A DNA stretch of 64,000 bases from Kordiimonas sp. SCSIO 12603. GTDB lineage: Bacteria; Pseudomonadota; Alphaproteobacteria; Sphingomonadales; Kordiimonadaceae. The stretch lies in the NCBI RefSeq assembly GCF_024398035.1, contig NZ_CP073748.1, forward strand, positions 2,145,520 to 2,209,519, read 5' to 3'. Each line of letters begins with the position of its first letter. The stretch's first letter is position 1. The translations under genes and the position numbers were made by a program. The notes below the pieces were generated by a model, which searched no databases, had not been told where the DNA came from, and saw nothing but the letters and a program-made list of their open reading frames with translations. This document shows, one piece after another, positions 46,520 to 55,818 of this stretch.

Positions 46520-47401
46520 ATGCTTATTAAAACAAGGCTAGGCCGTGAAGTTGAGGTTAACGAAGATTATACCGTTGATCAGAACTGGGAGCATTTCACC
46601 CCTGAAGAGCATGATAGGTGGGACCGTCTTTATGCGCGCCAGAATGCGCTTCTTCCGGGCCGGGCGTGTAAGGAATTTATGGAAGGCATTGAAAAACTTG
46701 AGCTTTCCAAAAGCGGTATTCCAAACTTTGATGATCTTTCAGACCGTCTTGAGAAGCTAACCGGTTGGCGTGTGGTTGCTGTGCCTGATTTGGTACCGGA
46801 TGAGGTTTTCTTTGATCATTTAGCAAACCGCCGTTTCCCGGCAGGTAATTTTATCCGCAGTGAAGAACAACTGGATTACTTGCAGGAACCAGATGTGTTT
46901 CATGATGTGTATGGTCACGTACCGCTTCTAGCGAACCCGGTGTTTGCAGATTATATGGAAGCTTACGGCAAAGGTGGCCAACGTGCTATGGGGCAGGGTG
47001 TTCTTAAAAACCTTGCACGCCTTTATTGGTATACTGTGGAATTTGGTCTTATCAAAACAGATGAAGGTATGCGCATTTATGGTGCAGGCATTCTCAGTTC
47101 CAAGTCCGAGAGTATCTATTGCCTTGAGGACGAGAGCCCGAACCGGATTATGTTTGATCTGAAGCGTTTGATGCAGACGGACTATATCATCGATGATTTT
47201 CAGCAGACATATTGGGTGATTAACAGTTTTGAAGAACTACTTGAATCCACATATCAGGATTTTGGTCCGCTTTATGATGCGCTCATCAAAGAAGATAAAG
47301 TTTACAGCGTTGAAGAAATTGCAGCTAGCGATGATGTACACCATGAAGGTACGCAGGCTTATGCCAAGGCCGGTGGCCGCCACGCTAAACAAGCTTCATA
47401 A
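46520..47401 (+). CDS. phhA: Phenylalanine 4-monooxygenase
   Basis: Pterin- and iron-dependent hydroxylation of phenylalanine to tyrosine. 293 residues. Iron ligands H128 and H133 in FHDVYGHVP and E174 in YWYTVEFGL, preceded by the pterin-binding FPAGNFIR. Single-domain bacterial type without the regulatory domain. It ends the aromatic catabolic run and has a strong terminator downstream. No pterin-4a-carbinolamine dehydratase gene (phhB) is in the window. Confidence 0.96.
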   Translation: MLIKTRLGREVEVNEDYTVDQNWEHFTPEEHDRWDRLYARQNALLPGRACKEFMEGIEKLELSKSGIPNFDDLSDRLEKLTGWRVVAVPDLVPDEVFFDHLANRRFPAGNFIRSEEQLDYLQEPDVFHDVYGHVPLLANPVFADYMEAYGKGGQRAMGQGVLKNLARLYWYTVEFGLIKTDEGMRIYGAGILSSKSESIYCLEDESPNRIMFDLKRLMQTDYIIDDFQQTYWVINSFEELLESTYQDFGPLYDALIKEDKVYSVEEIAASDDVHHEGTQAYAKAGGRHAKQAS

Positions 47402-47433
47402 CACTAATAACAATAATAATATTGGGCTGGACT

Positions 47434-47456
47434 GGGCTGTCTCATTGAGGCAGCCC
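47434..47456 (+). terminator. Intrinsic terminator after phhA
   Basis: Ten-pair stem gggctgtctc / gaggcagccc (one G-T) with an ATT loop, followed by TTTTTCTTT. Confidence 0.88.
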
Positions 47457-47485
47457 TTTTTCTTTACAAGAAATGTGCAACAAAA

Positions 47486-47511
47486 AAGCCCCCACCGAAT
47501 GGTGAGGGCTT
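47486..47511 (-). terminator. Intrinsic terminator after leucine dehydrogenase
   Basis: On the minus strand: stem aagccctcacc / ggtgggggctt with an ATTC loop (one G-T wobble), followed by TTTT. It lies just beyond the leucine dehydrogenase stop. Confidence 0.85.
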
Positions 47512-47534
47512 CTTGAGTTTAAAGGAGTTGTTGC

Positions 47535-48659
47535 TTATTCAGCAGCAGCTGCCAATTTTTCTTCGTTAGCGCGGCGAATGATATCTTCAGCCATTTCGTT
47601 GGCGATGATACCAGTTGGACGTGCTTCAGCGTCACTTGCCTGGAAGATTTTTGTAAGTGTTTCGCCAATGCGAAGTACTTTTTCTTCACGAGCAGCTTCA
47701 TCAAGCTTCTCTTTGTAAACTTCTGATTCAACAGAAATAATACCACCAGCGTTGATTACATAATCTGGTGCGTAAAGAATACCGCGCTTGCGCAGCTCTT
47801 CGTCTTCAACGCCTTCAGTTTCAAGCTGGTTGTTTGCAGCACCTGCAATGATTTTCGCTTTAATATCGTCGATTGTCTTAGGGTTCAAACCACCACCAAG
47901 AGCACACGGTGCGAATACATCAACGTCAAGAGCGTGGATGCCGTCTGTACCAACAACAGTTACATCACCCATTGCTTTAACGGCTTCGATGTTTGCATCA
48001 ACAATATCTGTTACAGTAACTTTAGCGCCAGCTTTAAGAAGATGACCAACAAGATACTGACCAACGTGCCCAACACCCTGTACAGCAACGCTTACACCGT
48101 TAAGGCTGTCTGTTCCAAGCTTGTGCTTAACAGCGGCCTGAATACCAGTGAATACGCCAAGAGCTGTGTGTGGAGATGGATCACCAGTACCGAATTCACC
48201 GCCGTCCAGACCACAAACGAAGTTTGTTGCTTCTGATGCAGCGCCAAGCATGTCAGTGTTTGTGCCAACATCTTCCGCAGCATAGTAAGTACCGCCAAGA
48301 CGGTTTACCATACGGCCGAAAGCACGCATAAGATCAGCTGTGCCAAGTTCTTTAGGGTTACCGATGATTACAGACTTACCACCGCCAAGGCGAAGGCCAG
48401 CCATTGCATTCTTGAAAGACATACCGCGTGAAAGGCGAAGTACATCATAAATTGCATCTTGTTCACCGCGTGCTTCAGCTACATCAATAGGAGCTACTTT
48501 GCGGTGTGCTGCAGCATAATCCCAAAAGCGTGTACCACCTGTTGCAGGGCCAAGCGCTGTTGAGTGTACTGCGATGATCGCGTTAAGGCCTGTTGCTTCG
48601 TCTGCACAGAAAACAACTTGTTCGTGGTTTTTAAAACTGCGCGAATCAAAAACGGGCAT
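47535..48659 (-). CDS. Leucine (Glu/Leu/Phe/Val family) dehydrogenase
   Basis: NAD-dependent oxidative deamination of branched-chain amino acids to 2-oxo acids. 374 residues. Catalytic lysine in AGLRLGGGKSVIIG near 85-98, ATGGTRFW for substrate binding, and the NAD motif VAVQGVGHVGQYL. AAGAGGAT precedes the ATG. The next cluster along the minus strand encodes leucine degradation from isovaleryl-CoA, so a leucine preference is likely, but phenylalanine or valine cannot be excluded. Confidence 0.9.
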   Translation of the reverse strand: MPVFDSRSFKNHEQVVFCADEATGLNAIIAVHSTALGPATGGTRFWDYAAAHRKVAPIDVAEARGEQDAIYDVLRLSRGMSFKNAMAGLRLGGGKSVIIGNPKELGTADLMRAFGRMVNRLGGTYYAAEDVGTNTDMLGAASEATNFVCGLDGGEFGTGDPSPHTALGVFTGIQAAVKHKLGTDSLNGVSVAVQGVGHVGQYLVGHLLKAGAKVTVTDIVDANIEAVKAMGDVTVVGTDGIHALDVDVFAPCALGGGLNPKTIDDIKAKIIAGAANNQLETEGVEDEELRKRGILYAPDYVINAGGIISVESEVYKEKLDEAAREEKVLRIGETLTKIFQASDAEARPTGIIANEMAEDIIRRANEEKLAAAAE

Positions 48660-48911
48660 TACGATTATCCTCTTCCCAATAATATCCCGAGCAAATACTC
48701 GATACCAAAAGAAGCTTAAGAACTCTTTATCATCTGGTCTGATGGGGCTTCTTTATTTCTATGTTGCAGGCAAAGCTTTCTAAAAGAACCAGACTGAATG
48801 CTTTAACCTGAGTACGTGAGCCGCCTTATGGCTTCTCATGCATTGCGGGGGATTATGGCACCATTCACGCGAAATGAGCTTTCGAAGATTCAAAATTTAA
48901 GCAATGAAGTG

Positions 48912-48954
48912 ATAGTTTTTGTGTTCATTTTTGAAATATGTGAACAAAAACTAT
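48912..48954. repeat. Long imperfect inverted repeat upstream of leucine dehydrogenase
   Basis: Arms atagtttttgtgttca (48912-48927) and tgaacaaaaactat (48941-48954) are complementary except for a two-base insertion; 11 bases at the outer ends match perfectly. It could be a regulator site or a hairpin in the minus-strand transcript. No protein is assigned. Confidence 0.6.
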
Positions 48955-48981
48955 TTGTGCATAATCAACCGCAAAGAAAAA

Positions 48982-49002
48982 CTAAGGCGCAGGGCGCCTT
49001 AG
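48982..49002 (-). terminator. Intrinsic terminator after ivd
   Basis: Perfect 9-base stem ctaaggcgc / gcgccttag with a three-base loop; on the minus strand it is followed by TTTTTCTTT. It ends the mccB-to-ivd transcript. Confidence 0.9.
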
Positions 49003-49038
49003 CGTTATTCGTTCAGGCTACCGTAGCGTAAACTTTAG

Positions 49039-50205
49039 TTACGCTGTTTCACCAAATAGTTCGCGGCCGATCAGCATACGGCGGATCTCGTTGGTGCCTG
49101 CGCCAATTTCATAAAGCTTGGCATCGCGCCACAGGCGACCAGTGGAATATTCATTGATATAACCATTACCGCCAAGGGACTGGATCGCTTCACCTGCCAT
49201 TTTTGTTGCATTCTCTGATGCGTAGAGAATACAAGCAGCGGCATCTTTCCGTGTTGTTTCACCGCGGTCACATGCACTGGCTACAGCATAAACATAAGCA
49301 CGCGCTGAGCCCCACGCAGTGTACATATCAGCGATTTTACCCTGCATAAGCTGGAAAGTGCCGATTGGTTTGCCGAATTGCTGACGTTCATGCACATACG
49401 GGATCACTGTATCAAGGCAAGCGCGCATAATGCCGAGTGGGCCGCCAGAAAGCACAACGCGTTCGTAATCAAGACCAGACATAAGGATTTTAACGCCGTC
49501 ACCTTCTTCGCCAACACGGTTTTCAAACGGCACGAAGCAATCTTCAAACACAAGCTCACATGTGTTTGAACCGCGCATGCCAAGTTTATCTAGCTTTTGC
49601 GCTGTGCTAAAACCTTCCATGCCTTTTTCAATCATGAAGGCTGTAATACCGCGAGAACCTGCCTCTGCATCGGTTTTTGCGTATACCATCAGAACATCTG
49701 CATCAGGACCGTTTGTGATCCACATTTTATTACCGTTCAGCACATAACCGTCGTTTTTACGGTCTGCTTTCAGGCGCATGGATACAACATCTGAACCAGC
49801 ACCTGGTTCTGACATGGCGAGAGCACCAACATATTCACCAGAAATCAGCTTTGGCAGATATTTAGCTTTCTGTTCGTCGCTGGCATTCTTTGTGATTTGG
49901 TTAATACAAAGATTTGAGTGTGCACCGTAACTAAGGCCTACAGAAGCACTGGCGCGGCTAATCTCTTCCATCGCGATCACATGCGCCAAATAGCCCATGT
50001 TTGTGCCGCCATATTCTTCGGGGGCTGTCATGCCGAGAAGGCCAAGTTCACCCATTTTCTGCCAAAGATCAGCTGGAAAAACGTTGGTTTCATCAATTTC
50101 GGCAGCGCGAGGCGCAATTTCATCTGCTGCAAAACGTGCTACAGTTTCGCGAAGCATTTCCATTTCTTCGCCGTGGTTAAATTTAAGATGTGGAAACTCA
50201 AACAT
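49039..50205 (-). CDS. ivd: Isovaleryl-CoA dehydrogenase
   Basis: Oxidises isovaleryl-CoA to 3-methylcrotonyl-CoA with FAD. 388 residues. The base specific to this subfamily is the glutamate in [16 protein letters not shown], while the medium-chain base position is GAGTNEIRR (alanine instead of glutamate), the combination expected for isovaleryl-CoA dehydrogenase. [14 protein letters not shown] is the FAD/substrate motif. It is the last gene of a minus-strand leucine operon after mccA. Confidence 0.95.
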   Translation of the reverse strand: MFEFPHLKFNHGEEMEMLRETVARFAADEIAPRAAEIDETNVFPADLWQKMGELGLLGMTAPEEYGGTNMGYLAHVIAMEEISRASASVGLSYGAHSNLCINQITKNASDEQKAKYLPKLISGEYVGALAMSEPGAGSDVVSMRLKADRKNDGYVLNGNKMWITNGPDADVLMVYAKTDAEAGSRGITAFMIEKGMEGFSTAQKLDKLGMRGSNTCELVFEDCFVPFENRVGEEGDGVKILMSGLDYERVVLSGGPLGIMRACLDTVIPYVHERQQFGKPIGTFQLMQGKIADMYTAWGSARAYVYAVASACDRGETTRKDAAACILYASENATKMAGEAIQSLGGNGYINEYSTGRLWRDAKLYEIGAGTNEIRRMLIGRELFGETA

Positions 50206-50228
50206 GAGACTATCCCTATGTGGTGTTT

Positions 50229-52235
50229 TTATTCGTCTGTTATTGTTAGAAGCACGGTGCCGTCTGCAACTTGATCACCAGCCTTCAGGCTGAGACCGGA
50301 TACAACACCGTCTCTTGGGGCATTGATGGTCTGCTCCATTTTCATGGCTTCCATCACGAGAAGAGGTTGGCCTTTTTCAACGGTTTCACCATCAGTAACT
50401 TTGATTTCAAGCATCTTACCAGGCATTGGTGCTACAATTGTGCCCGGTCCGTCTGCATCATCATCAGCACCGCCATCACGAGCGTGGCGAGAGATTTTGA
50501 TAGTGCTCGAACCTTTGATAAGGGTAACGGTAGCGTCTGTTACCTTAGTGAACAGCTGTGTGCTGAGGCCATCCAATGTATAGAACAGCGTGCCTTCGTT
50601 TAATTCGAAGGAGGCTAGATCAAACTCTTGGCCAAGAACCGTAATGTTCAGGTTTGGTGCAGTGTGATTTACAGTAGAAGTCACCATTTCACCATCTGCA
50701 TCATCGAACCAAAGCTCTTCGGTGCGCGGCATATTCAACCGGAATGCATCACCCGATGCCCAAGGATCATCTGCTGGCATACGGTTTTGCCGTGCAGCAA
50801 GAATAGCAGCTGTTGCCACCGCATAATCTTCAGCGGTAACTTCATATGGCTTCAGCAGGGTATCCGCATATTCCTCAATGAAACCAGTGTGTACATCACC
50901 TGCTTTGAAATCAGCGTGAGCCAGGCATTTACCAAGGAAATCACGGTTCGTTACAAGGCCTGTAACTGGTGTTTCAGCGACAAGACGCTCTAGTGCCTCA
51001 ATAGCCTCAATACGGTTTTCACCCCATGCGATTAGCTTACCGATCATTGGGTCATAGTGAATGCTTACACTATCACCGTCTTGTACGCCTGCATCAATGC
51101 GCGCGCCGAAAGCAGTTTCAGCGTATGGATCAAACATACCAACGCGGCCAATCGACGGTAGGAAGTCATTATATGGATCTTCTGCATAAAGGCGCACTTC
51201 AACAGCGTGACCATCTACAGCAAGATCAATTTCATCCTGCGCAAGCGGTAGCGCTTGTCCTTCGGCAACCATGATCTGCCATTCAACAAGATCAAGGCCT
51301 GTGATCATTTCAGTTACCGGGTGTTCAACTTGCAGCCTTGTATTCATTTCCATGAAATAGAAGCTGTTTTCATCAAGCCCGTTTGAAACATCGGCGATAA
51401 ATTCAACGGTACCTGCACCTGTGTAATTGATGGCTTCAGCGGCTTTCACAGCTGCTTCACCCATTTTTGCACGCATGCTGTCTGTCATGTCTGGGGCAGG
51501 GGCTTCTTCCACCACTTTCTGGTGGCGGCGCTGAAGGCTACAGTCACGTTCAAATAGGTGAACAGCGTTGCCGTCAGCATCACCAAATACCTGCACTTCA
51601 ATGTGCCGTGGCTTTTGGATCAGTTTTTCAATGAGGAGCTTGCCGTTACCAAAAGAGTTCTCACCTTCGCGGCGCGCGGCTTCAATGCCTGCTTCAATCT
51701 CATCTGCGCCGTATACCATGCGCATTCCCTTACCGCCGCCGCCAGCAACAGCCTTGATAAGCACAGGGTAGCCAATACGGTTAGCCTCAGTAGTTAGCGT
51801 TTCAAGGGATTGATCATCGCCGTGATACCCGGGAACTACTGGAACATCAGCATCTTCCATCAGCTTTTTAGCCGCACCTTTAAGCGCCATAGCACGCATA
51901 GAGGCTGCGGAAGGACCAACGAAGATTATATCGTTCTTTTCGCAAGCTTCTGCGAACTCAGGGTTCTCTGATAAGAAACCATAGCCAGGATGCACAGCAT
52001 CAGCGCCTGTGCGCTTGGCTGCTTCAATAATTTTATCTGCAACCAGATAGCTTTCGCTCGCGGCAGCCGGGCCGATAAATACAGCCTCATCAGCCATGTG
52101 ACGGTGCATTGCGTCTTTATCCGCTTCAGAATAAACAGCAACAGTTTTAATGCCCATCTTTTGGCAGGTTGCCATCACACGGCAGGCAATTTCGCCACGG
52201 TTTGCGATTAGCAGTTTTGCAATTTTACGGCTCAT
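50229..52235 (-). CDS. 3-methylcrotonyl-CoA carboxylase, biotin-carrying alpha subunit
   Basis: 668 residues: biotin carboxylase N-terminal domain ([11 protein letters not shown]), ATP-grasp with GGGGKGMR, biotin carboxylase C-terminal domain ([12 protein letters not shown]), a linker beta domain, and a biotinyl domain with VMEAMKMEQ and biotinylated K632. Carboxylates biotin for transfer by the beta subunit. ATG at 52235 overlaps the stop of the hydratase gene by four bases. Acyl-CoA carboxylase alpha subunits look alike, so the substrate is set by neighbours. Confidence 0.94.
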   Translation of the reverse strand: MSRKIAKLLIANRGEIACRVMATCQKMGIKTVAVYSEADKDAMHRHMADEAVFIGPAAASESYLVADKIIEAAKRTGADAVHPGYGFLSENPEFAEACEKNDIIFVGPSAASMRAMALKGAAKKLMEDADVPVVPGYHGDDQSLETLTTEANRIGYPVLIKAVAGGGGKGMRMVYGADEIEAGIEAARREGENSFGNGKLLIEKLIQKPRHIEVQVFGDADGNAVHLFERDCSLQRRHQKVVEEAPAPDMTDSMRAKMGEAAVKAAEAINYTGAGTVEFIADVSNGLDENSFYFMEMNTRLQVEHPVTEMITGLDLVEWQIMVAEGQALPLAQDEIDLAVDGHAVEVRLYAEDPYNDFLPSIGRVGMFDPYAETAFGARIDAGVQDGDSVSIHYDPMIGKLIAWGENRIEAIEALERLVAETPVTGLVTNRDFLGKCLAHADFKAGDVHTGFIEEYADTLLKPYEVTAEDYAVATAAILAARQNRMPADDPWASGDAFRLNMPRTEELWFDDADGEMVTSTVNHTAPNLNITVLGQEFDLASFELNEGTLFYTLDGLSTQLFTKVTDATVTLIKGSSTIKISRHARDGGADDDADGPGTIVAPMPGKMLEIKVTDGETVEKGQPLLVMEAMKMEQTINAPRDGVVSGLSLKAGDQVADGTVLLTITDE

Positions 52236-53038
52236 GCGTCTTCGCCCTTATCTATAATCCAGCTTGGTTTACGTTTTTCAAGAAATGCAGAAAGGCCTTC
52301 TTTGCCTTCCTCGCTTGCGCGGCGGGCAGCGATACGCTCCGCAGTATTCGTACGCAGTTCCTCGGTAATTTCTTTGCCTTTTACAAAAGTGATCAGGTCT
52401 TTCGCTTCCGCCTGAGCAGTAGGTGCACCACCAAGGATGTTTTTGACCAATACGTTTGCAAGGCTGAAAGCTTCCTGAAGGGAAGGCGCCAGTTCGTGAA
52501 CAAGGCCAATCTCCTGTGCTTTCGCAGCGTCAAAGCGTTCAGCTGTAAGGAAGTAGCGGCGTGCGTGGCGTTCACCAATCGCTGCCACCACGTATGGTGA
52601 AATGGTTGCAGGGGTTAGCCCTAAGCGTACTTCTGAAAGAGAAAATTTCGCGCTTTCAACAGCAATAGCCATGTCACAGCAGCTTACAAGCCCAACACCG
52701 CCACCAAATGTTGCACCGTTCACGATTGCAATAGTTGGTTTTGGGCAGTTATTCAGGGTTGCGAGCATACCTGAAAGGTTCATCGCATCACGCTGGTTCT
52801 GCTCTTCCGTATAAGAAGCTGCGGCTTTCATCCAGTTAAGGTCAGCGCCCGCTGAAAAGCTTTTGCCGCCGCCAGTAAGGATAATCGCTCGTACATCAGG
52901 GTTTTCGCCTAGTGTTTTAAAAGCGTTATTTAGTTCCCAGATCAGATCATCATTAAAGGCATTGTGTACATCAGCCCGATTAAGGGTAACTGTTGCAACA
53001 CCGTTATCTTCAATGGATGTAAGAAGTGTATCTACCAT
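52232..53038 (-). CDS. Methylglutaconyl-CoA hydratase (enoyl-CoA hydratase family)
   Basis: Crotonase-fold protein of 268 residues. Oxyanion motifs GGGKSFSAGADLNWMK and NGATFGGGVGLVSCCDMAIA, then SEVRLGLTPATISPYV. Its place between the two methylcrotonyl-CoA carboxylase genes identifies it as the leucine-pathway hydratase (3-methylglutaconyl-CoA to HMG-CoA). Start ATG 53038 has GGGGG upstream; the open frame runs 36 codons further into the mccB end and should not be used. Confidence 0.91.
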   Translation of the reverse strand: MVDTLLTSIEDNGVATVTLNRADVHNAFNDDLIWELNNAFKTLGENPDVRAIILTGGGKSFSAGADLNWMKAAASYTEEQNQRDAMNLSGMLATLNNCPKPTIAIVNGATFGGGVGLVSCCDMAIAVESAKFSLSEVRLGLTPATISPYVVAAIGERHARRYFLTAERFDAAKAQEIGLVHELAPSLQEAFSLANVLVKNILGGAPTAQAEAKDLITFVKGKEITEELRTNTAERIAARRASEEGKEGLSAFLEKRKPSWIIDKGEDA

Positions 53039-53048
53039 TATATCCCCC

Positions 53049-54656
53049 TTACATTCTGAACACGCCGAACTTGGTCGGCTCAGCTGGGGCGTTTTGTGTG
53101 GCAGATAAAGCCATGCCGAGAACACGGCGCGTATCAGCGGGGTCAATTACACCGTCATCCCACAAGCGGGCAGAGGCATAATATGGATGGCCTTGTTCTT
53201 CATACATATCGCGGATTGGCGCTTTGAAGCCTTCTTCTTCATCTGCGGACCATTCCTGACCGCGAGCTTCCATACCGTCACGTTTCACTGTTGCCAGTAC
53301 GTTTGCTGCTTGTTCGCCGCCCATCACAGAAATACGAGCATTAGGCCACATCCACATAAAGCGCGGCTGGTACGAACGACCGCACATGCCGTAGTTACCG
53401 GCGCCGAAGCTGCCACCGATAAGGATTGTGAACTTAGGCACGTTCGCGCAGGCAACGGCAGTTACCATTTTGGCTCCATCACGAGCGATACCGCCATTTT
53501 CATATTTCTGACCAACCATAAAGCCGGTGATATTCTGCAAGAATACAAGCGGGATACCACGCTGCGCGCAAAGCTCAACAAAGTGAGCGCCTTTAAGTGC
53601 GCTTTCTGAGAAGAGCACGCCATTGTTTGCAACGATACCTACCGGATAACCGTGGATGTGCGCGAAGCCGCAAACAAGCGTTTCACCGTATAACTTTTTA
53701 AATTCGTTGAATTCACTGCCGTCTACAATACGAGCGATAATTTCGCGTACATCATATGGCTGGCGGGTGTCTTTAGGTACAACACCATAAATTTCTTCTG
53801 GTGCATAAAGCGGCTCAACAGTATCACGGCGCTCAAGTGGTTCAGCCTTCTTATGGTTCAGGTCAGCTACAATCTGACGTGCGATCGAAAGCGCATGATA
53901 ATCATCTTTTGCCAGATGATCTACGACACCAGATGTGCGGGCGTGCACGTCACCACCACCAAGGTCTTCAGCACTAACAACTTCACCGGTTGCTGCTTTC
54001 ACGAGAGGAGGGCCGCCAAGGAAAATCGTGCCTTGGTTCTGCACGATAATACTTTCATCAGCCATCGCAGGTACATAGGCACCACCTGCTGTACAGCTAC
54101 CCATGACCACAGCGATTTGCGGGATACCCATCGCAGACATATTGGCTTGGTTATAGAAGATACGACCAAAATGATCACGGTCTGGGAACACTTCATCCTG
54201 ATTAGGGAGGTTTGCGCCGCCACTATCCACCAAATAGATACATGGTAGACGGTTTTCTTTGGCGATTTCCTGCGCGCGAAGGTGTTTCTTCACAGTAAGC
54301 GGATAGTAAGTACCGCCCTTAACAGTGGCATCATTACATACGATCATACATTCAACGCCGGAAACACGACCAATGCCAGCGATCACACCAGCTGCTGCGA
54401 TATCAGCATCATACATGCCGTAGGCTGCAAGCTGGGATAGCTCTAGAAAAGATGTGCCGGGATCAAGAAGCGTATTTACGCGATCTCTTGGCAATAGCTT
54501 ACCGCGCGCTAAGTGCTTTTCACGGGCACGTTCGGGTCCGCCGAGGGCAATTTTCTCACATTTTTCGCGAAGATCATCCACCTGTGCCTGCATGTGCGCA
54601 GCGTTTTCCGCAAAAGTTTCGCTTCCTACCACTATAGTGGAATGAAGAATGGTCAT
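53049..54656 (-). CDS. 3-methylcrotonyl-CoA carboxylase, carboxyltransferase beta subunit
   Basis: 535 residues, two crotonase-like carboxyltransferase domains. N-terminal domain contains [23 protein letters not shown] and [15 protein letters not shown]-terminal domain has [13 protein letters not shown] and [14 protein letters not shown], both typical of the methylcrotonyl subfamily. It transfers CO2 from biotin to 3-methylcrotonyl-CoA. First gene of the leucine operon, divergent from a LysR regulator. GGGAG precedes the ATG. Confidence 0.94.
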   Translation of the reverse strand: MTILHSTIVVGSETFAENAAHMQAQVDDLREKCEKIALGGPERAREKHLARGKLLPRDRVNTLLDPGTSFLELSQLAAYGMYDADIAAAGVIAGIGRVSGVECMIVCNDATVKGGTYYPLTVKKHLRAQEIAKENRLPCIYLVDSGGANLPNQDEVFPDRDHFGRIFYNQANMSAMGIPQIAVVMGSCTAGGAYVPAMADESIIVQNQGTIFLGGPPLVKAATGEVVSAEDLGGGDVHARTSGVVDHLAKDDYHALSIARQIVADLNHKKAEPLERRDTVEPLYAPEEIYGVVPKDTRQPYDVREIIARIVDGSEFNEFKKLYGETLVCGFAHIHGYPVGIVANNGVLFSESALKGAHFVELCAQRGIPLVFLQNITGFMVGQKYENGGIARDGAKMVTAVACANVPKFTILIGGSFGAGNYGMCGRSYQPRFMWMWPNARISVMGGEQAANVLATVKRDGMEARGQEWSADEEEGFKAPIRDMYEEQGHPYYASARLWDDGVIDPADTRRVLGMALSATQNAPAEPTKFGVFRM

Positions 54657-54717
54657 ATTCGGTTACTCCCAGCCTACGGATGTTGGCTCCACCGGGTTTA
54701 TCAATTGGATTGGTGGC

Positions 54718-54748
54718 ATTTTACCTTTACGCGTGGTATTGGTAAAAT
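54718..54748. promoter_or_regulatory. Candidate LysR-type operator between mccB and lysR genes
   Basis: Perfect 8-base inverted repeat attttacc (54718-54725) and ggtaaaat (54741-54748) with a 15-base spacer, in the short divergent region. Position suits an autoregulating LysR protein. Confidence 0.5.
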
Positions 54749-54781
54749 TGATGTTGAAAATGTAATTGATAGATTTTGTCT

Positions 54782-55657
54782 ATGATGGATTTGTATTTAC
54801 TTCGGTACTTCCTTGCGGTTGTTGAAACTGGCAGCTTTACGCGTGCTGCTGACCGAGTTTTCGTCACGCAACCAACGCTTTCTGCGGGTATTAAAAAGCT
54901 TGAAGGACAGGTGGGGCATGTGCTGTTTGAGCGTTCAAACAGGCGTGTTTTTCTAACCGATGCTGGTACGCGTTTTTTGCCTCGCGCGAAAGCGATTTTG
55001 CACGAATGTAATATGGCTATGCAGGTTCTGGAGGAAGCTGAAACAGCACCAGTGCTTAGGTTAGGTGTCTTAATCACTTTATCCAACAGAGCAGTAGGGG
55101 CGCTTCTTACCGGCTTTAGAAAGGTTATGCCCCATGTGGCTATTGAGCTTACGGATGGTACGGAGCAAGAATTAGCAAATAGGCTTGATGATAGAAGTCT
55201 GGACTATGCACTTTCGCTGCACCGCGGTGAGAATGAGGATAAGGCAATTCCGCTGAAAACTGAAGAATACCGTTTTGTCTTGCCGCCTGATCATAAACTT
55301 GCTGGTAAAGCTGTAATTTCAGCAGAAGATTTAGCGGAAGATTATATGATTGTGCGGAGCCGCTGCGAAGTTCTCTCTGAAACCAGCAGATATTTTACTG
55401 ACCGTAATGTAAGACCAAGACTTGTGTACCGAACGCCGAATGACAGCCGCGCACTTGCAATGGCTGCAGCGGGAATTGGCGGTACAGTAGTTCCAGAAAG
55501 TCTTGTTGATGAAAGGGTTCATGCCTGTAAATTAAAGGGCTTTGATTACACACGGAGGCTTGCACTCTTCAAGCCTTCCTACAAGCTGCCTGCGGGGTTT
55601 GAGACTGTGGGAGCGGCTTTTGAAGATTTTATCGCAAATAATTGGGGTAATTCATAA
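54782..55657 (+). CDS. LysR-family transcriptional regulator
   Basis: 291 residues from ATG 54782 (a TTG six bases upstream and ATG 54785 are alternatives). N-terminal winged HTH: FTRAADRVFVTQPTLSAGIKKLE near 21-43. C-terminal periplasmic-binding-protein-like effector domain from about 90. Divergent from the leucine degradation operon, which it probably activates; the effector may be an acyl-CoA or oxo-acid intermediate (inference). Other proteobacteria often use a MerR-type LiuR here. Confidence 0.9.
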   Translation: MMDLYLLRYFLAVVETGSFTRAADRVFVTQPTLSAGIKKLEGQVGHVLFERSNRRVFLTDAGTRFLPRAKAILHECNMAMQVLEEAETAPVLRLGVLITLSNRAVGALLTGFRKVMPHVAIELTDGTEQELANRLDDRSLDYALSLHRGENEDKAIPLKTEEYRFVLPPDHKLAGKAVISAEDLAEDYMIVRSRCEVLSETSRYFTDRNVRPRLVYRTPNDSRALAMAAAGIGGTVVPESLVDERVHACKLKGFDYTRRLALFKPSYKLPAGFETVGAAFEDFIANNWGNS

Positions 55658-55776
55658 AATTACCGAAGGGCCCGCAGATTCATATTCGTATCTGATAGTT
55701 ACAGTTTAATAATCGATTTATACTTATTCGAGTATTCTTGGGTCTCACAGACCTTTGATAACCGTGTTAGAGTATC

Positions 55777-55796
55777 TTGGGGTACAAGTGCCCCAA
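55777..55796 (+). promoter_or_regulatory. Small hairpin in the RND operon leader
   Basis: Arms ttgggg (55777-55782) and ccccaa (55791-55796) 8 bases apart, just before the ribosome site of the adaptor gene. It could be part of an operator or leader structure; evidence is limited to symmetry and place. Confidence 0.25.
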
Positions 55797-55818
55797 ATTT
55801 AAAAACAAGGATATTGTC

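Larger units (their letters stand above)
48660..49038. other. 379-base intergenic region with inverted repeats
   Basis: No credible gene. It carries the promoter region of the leucine dehydrogenase gene (minus strand), the terminator of the ivd transcript at 48982-49002, and a long imperfect inverted repeat at 48912-48954. The sequence is AT-rich, especially 48890-48970. Confidence 0.6.

Noticed and set aside
47402-47423. AAT/ATA-rich tract after phhA
   Set aside because: Short low-complexity stretch before a terminator; too short and irregular to be a microsatellite of interest.
48816-49031. 71-codon plus-strand frame in the leucine dehydrogenase upstream region
   Set aside because: No ribosome site; it runs through a terminator and an inverted repeat and lacks protein-like composition.
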